DNA of 64,000 bases from Verrucomicrobiota bacterium. GTDB taxonomy: Bacteria; Verrucomicrobiota; Verrucomicrobiia; Limisphaerales; UBA9464. Below, piece after piece: positions 62,221 through 64,000 of this stretch. A program made the position numbers and the translations under genes. The notes beneath the pieces are model-generated. The model saw nothing but the letters and a program-made list of their open reading frames with translations. It was not told the origin of the DNA and did not search any database. The stretch is from the NCBI GenBank assembly GCA_016871805.1, contig VHCG01000008.1, forward strand, positions 1 through 64,000, in the 5' to 3' direction. Positions within the stretch are counted from its first letter, which is position 1; every line of letters starts with the position of its first letter.

Positions 62221-62490
62221 GTGTCTTTGGACCGCGGCCAAGGGTCCCAGAGGGTCGGCATGGGAGACGGCTTGTTCTCGCGTTTCCCGGACCAGGCGGC
62301 GGTCGCGGATGGGGAGCTGGGGTATTCGATCGAGGCCCTCTGTCTCCGAGACCCTGACGGGTGGCTCAACAACACCCGGTACACCCAGCCCGCCCTGTTT
62401 GTGGTCAACGCGTTGAGGTTTCTGGACCGGTTGCTCTCGACTGACGAGCTGCCGGCGGTAGTGGCCGGGCACAGCCTTGAGGATCCATGA
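62221..62490 (+). pseudogene. fabD: N-terminal remnant of a FabD-like malonyl transacylase
   Basis: The 89-codon frame reads [19 protein letters not shown] (GQGSQ), [29 protein letters not shown] and [10 protein letters not shown], then stops at 62490. This matches the first third of ACP malonyltransferases, particularly those of polyketide clusters, up to the catalytic serine motif GHSLGE. The frame ends immediately after GHSL, so all downstream catalytic parts are missing. It is a truncated stub, with the true hpf gene starting 91 bases on. A full fabD must be elsewhere. Confidence 0.75.
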
Positions 62491-62581
62491 TTTCGCCGAC
62501 CTCGCGTCCCGGATTCATCGGTTCCCGCCTCGGGCGAACGGGGTTGAAAGTTGCCGCATCCGGATCGAGGATCGTCTGGTC

Positions 62582-62938
62582 ATGAAGTTCATCCTCACGA
62601 CGCACAACGTCACTCTCACCGAGGCCATCGAACAGCATGTCCTCATGCGGATCGATAAGCTCGAGCACATCGACCGCTGGCTGGTCGACGCCCGCGTGGG
62701 CCTTGAGAAGGACCACACCGGCAAGTCGCCGGCCAAGGCCTACAAGTGCTCGATCCGTCTTGGGATCCGCGGCAAGGACCTCTACGCGGAGGACCGCGAA
62801 GCCGATCTCTATGCGGCCATCGACCTCGCCGTGAAGAAGGTCGAGCAGCAGCTCCGCCAGAAGCACAGCCGTGCGAAGGCCAAGAAGAAATCGGTCGCCG
62901 CCCGGCTCAAGGAGAAGGCCCGGAGTTCCGAGGACTGA
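62582..62938 (+). CDS. hpf: Ribosome hibernation-promoting factor (short HPF/RaiA type)
   Basis: The 118-residue protein starts at ATG 62582 (MKFILTTHNVTLTEAIEQHVLMRIDKLEHI). It has the S30AE beta-alpha-beta fold (RLGIRGKDLYAEDREADLYAAIDLAVKKVEQQLRQ) and a very basic tail (KHSRAKAKKKSVAARLKEKARSS). It binds the 30S decoding region and inactivates or dimerises ribosomes in stationary phase. The long-form C-terminal dimerisation domain is absent. Three bases separate it from the next gene, so they are co-transcribed. Confidence 0.93.
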   Translation: MKFILTTHNVTLTEAIEQHVLMRIDKLEHIDRWLVDARVGLEKDHTGKSPAKAYKCSIRLGIRGKDLYAEDREADLYAAIDLAVKKVEQQLRQKHSRAKAKKKSVAARLKEKARSSED

Positions 62939-62941
62939 TCC

Positions 62942-64000
62942 ATGTTGATCCGTTCCCGGATCGTCCTGCCGATGACCGCGCCGCCCCTCGAGGACGGCGC
63001 GGTTCTGGTTTCGCGGGATCGTATCCAGGCCGTCGGTCGGTTCTCCGACCTGCGAAGACTTGACGCCGAGGTGGTCGATCTTGGGGATGTGGTTGTCCTG
63101 CCGGGACTCATCAACAGCCACTGCCACCTCGACTACACCCGCCTTATGGGACGGTTGGTGCCGCCGAAGACCTTTCCGGACTGGATCAAGTCGATCCTGG
63201 CCGCGAAGTCCGAGTGGCAGGAGTCCGATTACGCGGCCTCCTGGCTCGATGGGGCGCGGCAGTTGCTCGAATCCGGGACCACCTCGGTCGTCAACATCGA
63301 GTCCGTCCCCACGATCGTCGCCGGATGCCGCCAGGCCACGCCCTTGAGGGTCTTCTCCCATCTGGAGATGACCGGCGTCCGGAGCGGATTGGATCCGGCA
63401 TCGATCCTCGACCGCGCCCTGGCCGCCCTGCGGAACCTTGAGCCGGGGAGGGCAGGGTTGGGGCTGTCGCCCCATGCGCCCTATTCCACGCTCCCGGCGC
63501 TGATCGAGGGGACGGCCCGTCAGGCCAGGGCTGCGGGAATCCGGACGACCACCCACGTCGCGGAATCCCACGCGGAGTCCGAGATGTTTCTCTATCGGCG
63601 GGGGCCGATGTTCTCGTGGCTGGAACCGCAGCGGCCGATGGACGACTGCGGCATCGGATCCCCGGTCCAGCACCTGGAACGCCACGGCCTGCTGGGTCCG
63701 GATCACATCGCGGTCCATGCCAACTACCTCTGGGATGGGGATGTGGAACGCCTGGCCCGATCGGGCACGCACGTCGTGCATTGCCCGACGAGTCACGACT
63801 ACTTTGGACATCAGCGATTCCCGCTGGAACCCCTCAGGTCGGCAGGGGTAAATCTCACCCTGGGCACCGACAGCCTTGCCTCCACCCGGGTGATTCCGGG
63901 ACGTCGGGTCACTCTCTCCCTGCTGGCCGAGGTGCGTGAGTTCTTGTCGAAGAACTCCCTGGTGTCGCCGCTGGAGGCCCTCGCTTGGATCACAGTCCAT
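62942..64000 (+). CDS. Amidohydrolase, SAH/aminofutalosine deaminase-like (runs off the window)
   Basis: 353 codons are visible. The metal-dependent hydrolase motifs are in order: LPGLINSHCHLDYT (HxH, residues 60 and 62), TTHVAESHAES (third His), HIAVHANYL (fourth His) and TLGTDSLAS (catalytic Asp). VVHCPTSHDYFGHQRFPLEPLRSAGV matches the SsnA/MtaD/aminofutalosine deaminase group. It likely removes an amino group from a purine or futalosine derivative; the futalosine route to menaquinone is a guess, as no mqn gene is in view. ATG 62942 follows the hpf stop closely. Confidence 0.82.
   Translation, partial: MLIRSRIVLPMTAPPLEDGAVLVSRDRIQAVGRFSDLRRLDAEVVDLGDVVVLPGLINSHCHLDYTRLMGRLVPPKTFPDWIKSILAAKSEWQESDYAASWLDGARQLLESGTTSVVNIESVPTIVAGCRQATPLRVFSHLEMTGVRSGLDPASILDRALAALRNLEPGRAGLGLSPHAPYSTLPALIEGTARQARAAGIRTTTHVAESHAESEMFLYRRGPMFSWLEPQRPMDDCGIGSPVQHLERHGLLGPDHIAVHANYLWDGDVERLARSGTHVVHCPTSHDYFGHQRFPLEPLRSAGVNLTLGTDSLASTRVIPGRRVTLSLLAEVREFLSKNSLVSPLEALAWITVH

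Noticed and set aside
1-64000. CRISPR arrays or prophage
   Set aside because: No regularly spaced direct repeats and no integrase, capsid, terminase or cas genes were found on either strand.

Overview
The window is 64 kb of GC-rich bacterial chromosome. It most resembles Verrucomicrobiota, perhaps the Pedosphaera/Limisphaerales side. The clues are a lysine/alanine-rich HU protein of verrucomicrobial type, two type IV-pilin-like proteins with the [22 protein letters not shown] leader class and an H-x9-DG-like tail, a PSD1 (DUF1549/DUF1553) cytochrome-domain protein, a lamin-tail/CotH giant exoprotein, and a PEP-CTERM-like protein. No phage, integrative element, CRISPR array or replication origin is visible. 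The window is mostly housekeeping chromosome with lineage-specific genes between.

Layout. 1-6.5 kb: N-terminal end of a Ser/Thr kinase, HU, a ketopantoate reductase-like gene, a FmdB zinc ribbon, a DEAD-box helicase, a coupled SGNH lipoprotein/TlpA thioredoxin pair, a sensorless histidine kinase and a small conserved protein. 6.5-16.4 kb: translation and repair genes (rlmI-like, fmt, tRNA-Lys, ileS, ygfZ, xth) with a secreted protein and a response-regulator/PAS/SpoIIE phosphatase. 16.4-28 kb: two pseudopilins, a polytopic glycosyltransferase-like protein, oxidoreductases, a ThuA protein, an Rpn-like nuclease overlapping an SDR gene, an aminotransferase, an M48 lipoprotein protease and an Ate/Bpt-like acyltransferase. 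28-38 kb: a single 3327-residue secreted protein. 38-44 kb: dnaB, a TPR protein, ugd, mutT, rtcB, tRNA-Ala. 44-50 kb, minus strand: xylA-like, parB, pfkB-like, def, MOSC in a close row, preceded by a frameshifted PEP-CTERM pseudogene and rex. 50-58 kb: the PSD1 protein, a WPFF-repeat protein, and an MlaE/MlaF/MlaD-type lipid transporter. 58-64 kb: an FHA/cysteine-rich protein, a three-gene minus-strand run (deoxyhypusine-synthase-like, lipoprotein, PQQ-type sugar dehydrogenase), hpf and the start of an amidohydrolase.

Several gene remnants are present. They are a frameshifted N-terminal stub of tex, a fabD-like stub cut off at its catalytic GHSL motif, a start-less C-terminal fragment near 58 kb, and the decayed PEP-CTERM gene. 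The most notable intact unknowns are the WPFF-repeat protein beside the Mla-type genes, the giant lamin-tail protein, the FHA protein with a RING-like cysteine cluster, and a class I xylose isomerase homologue with an altered metal ligand. All functions are inferred from sequence motifs read by eye; no database search was run.
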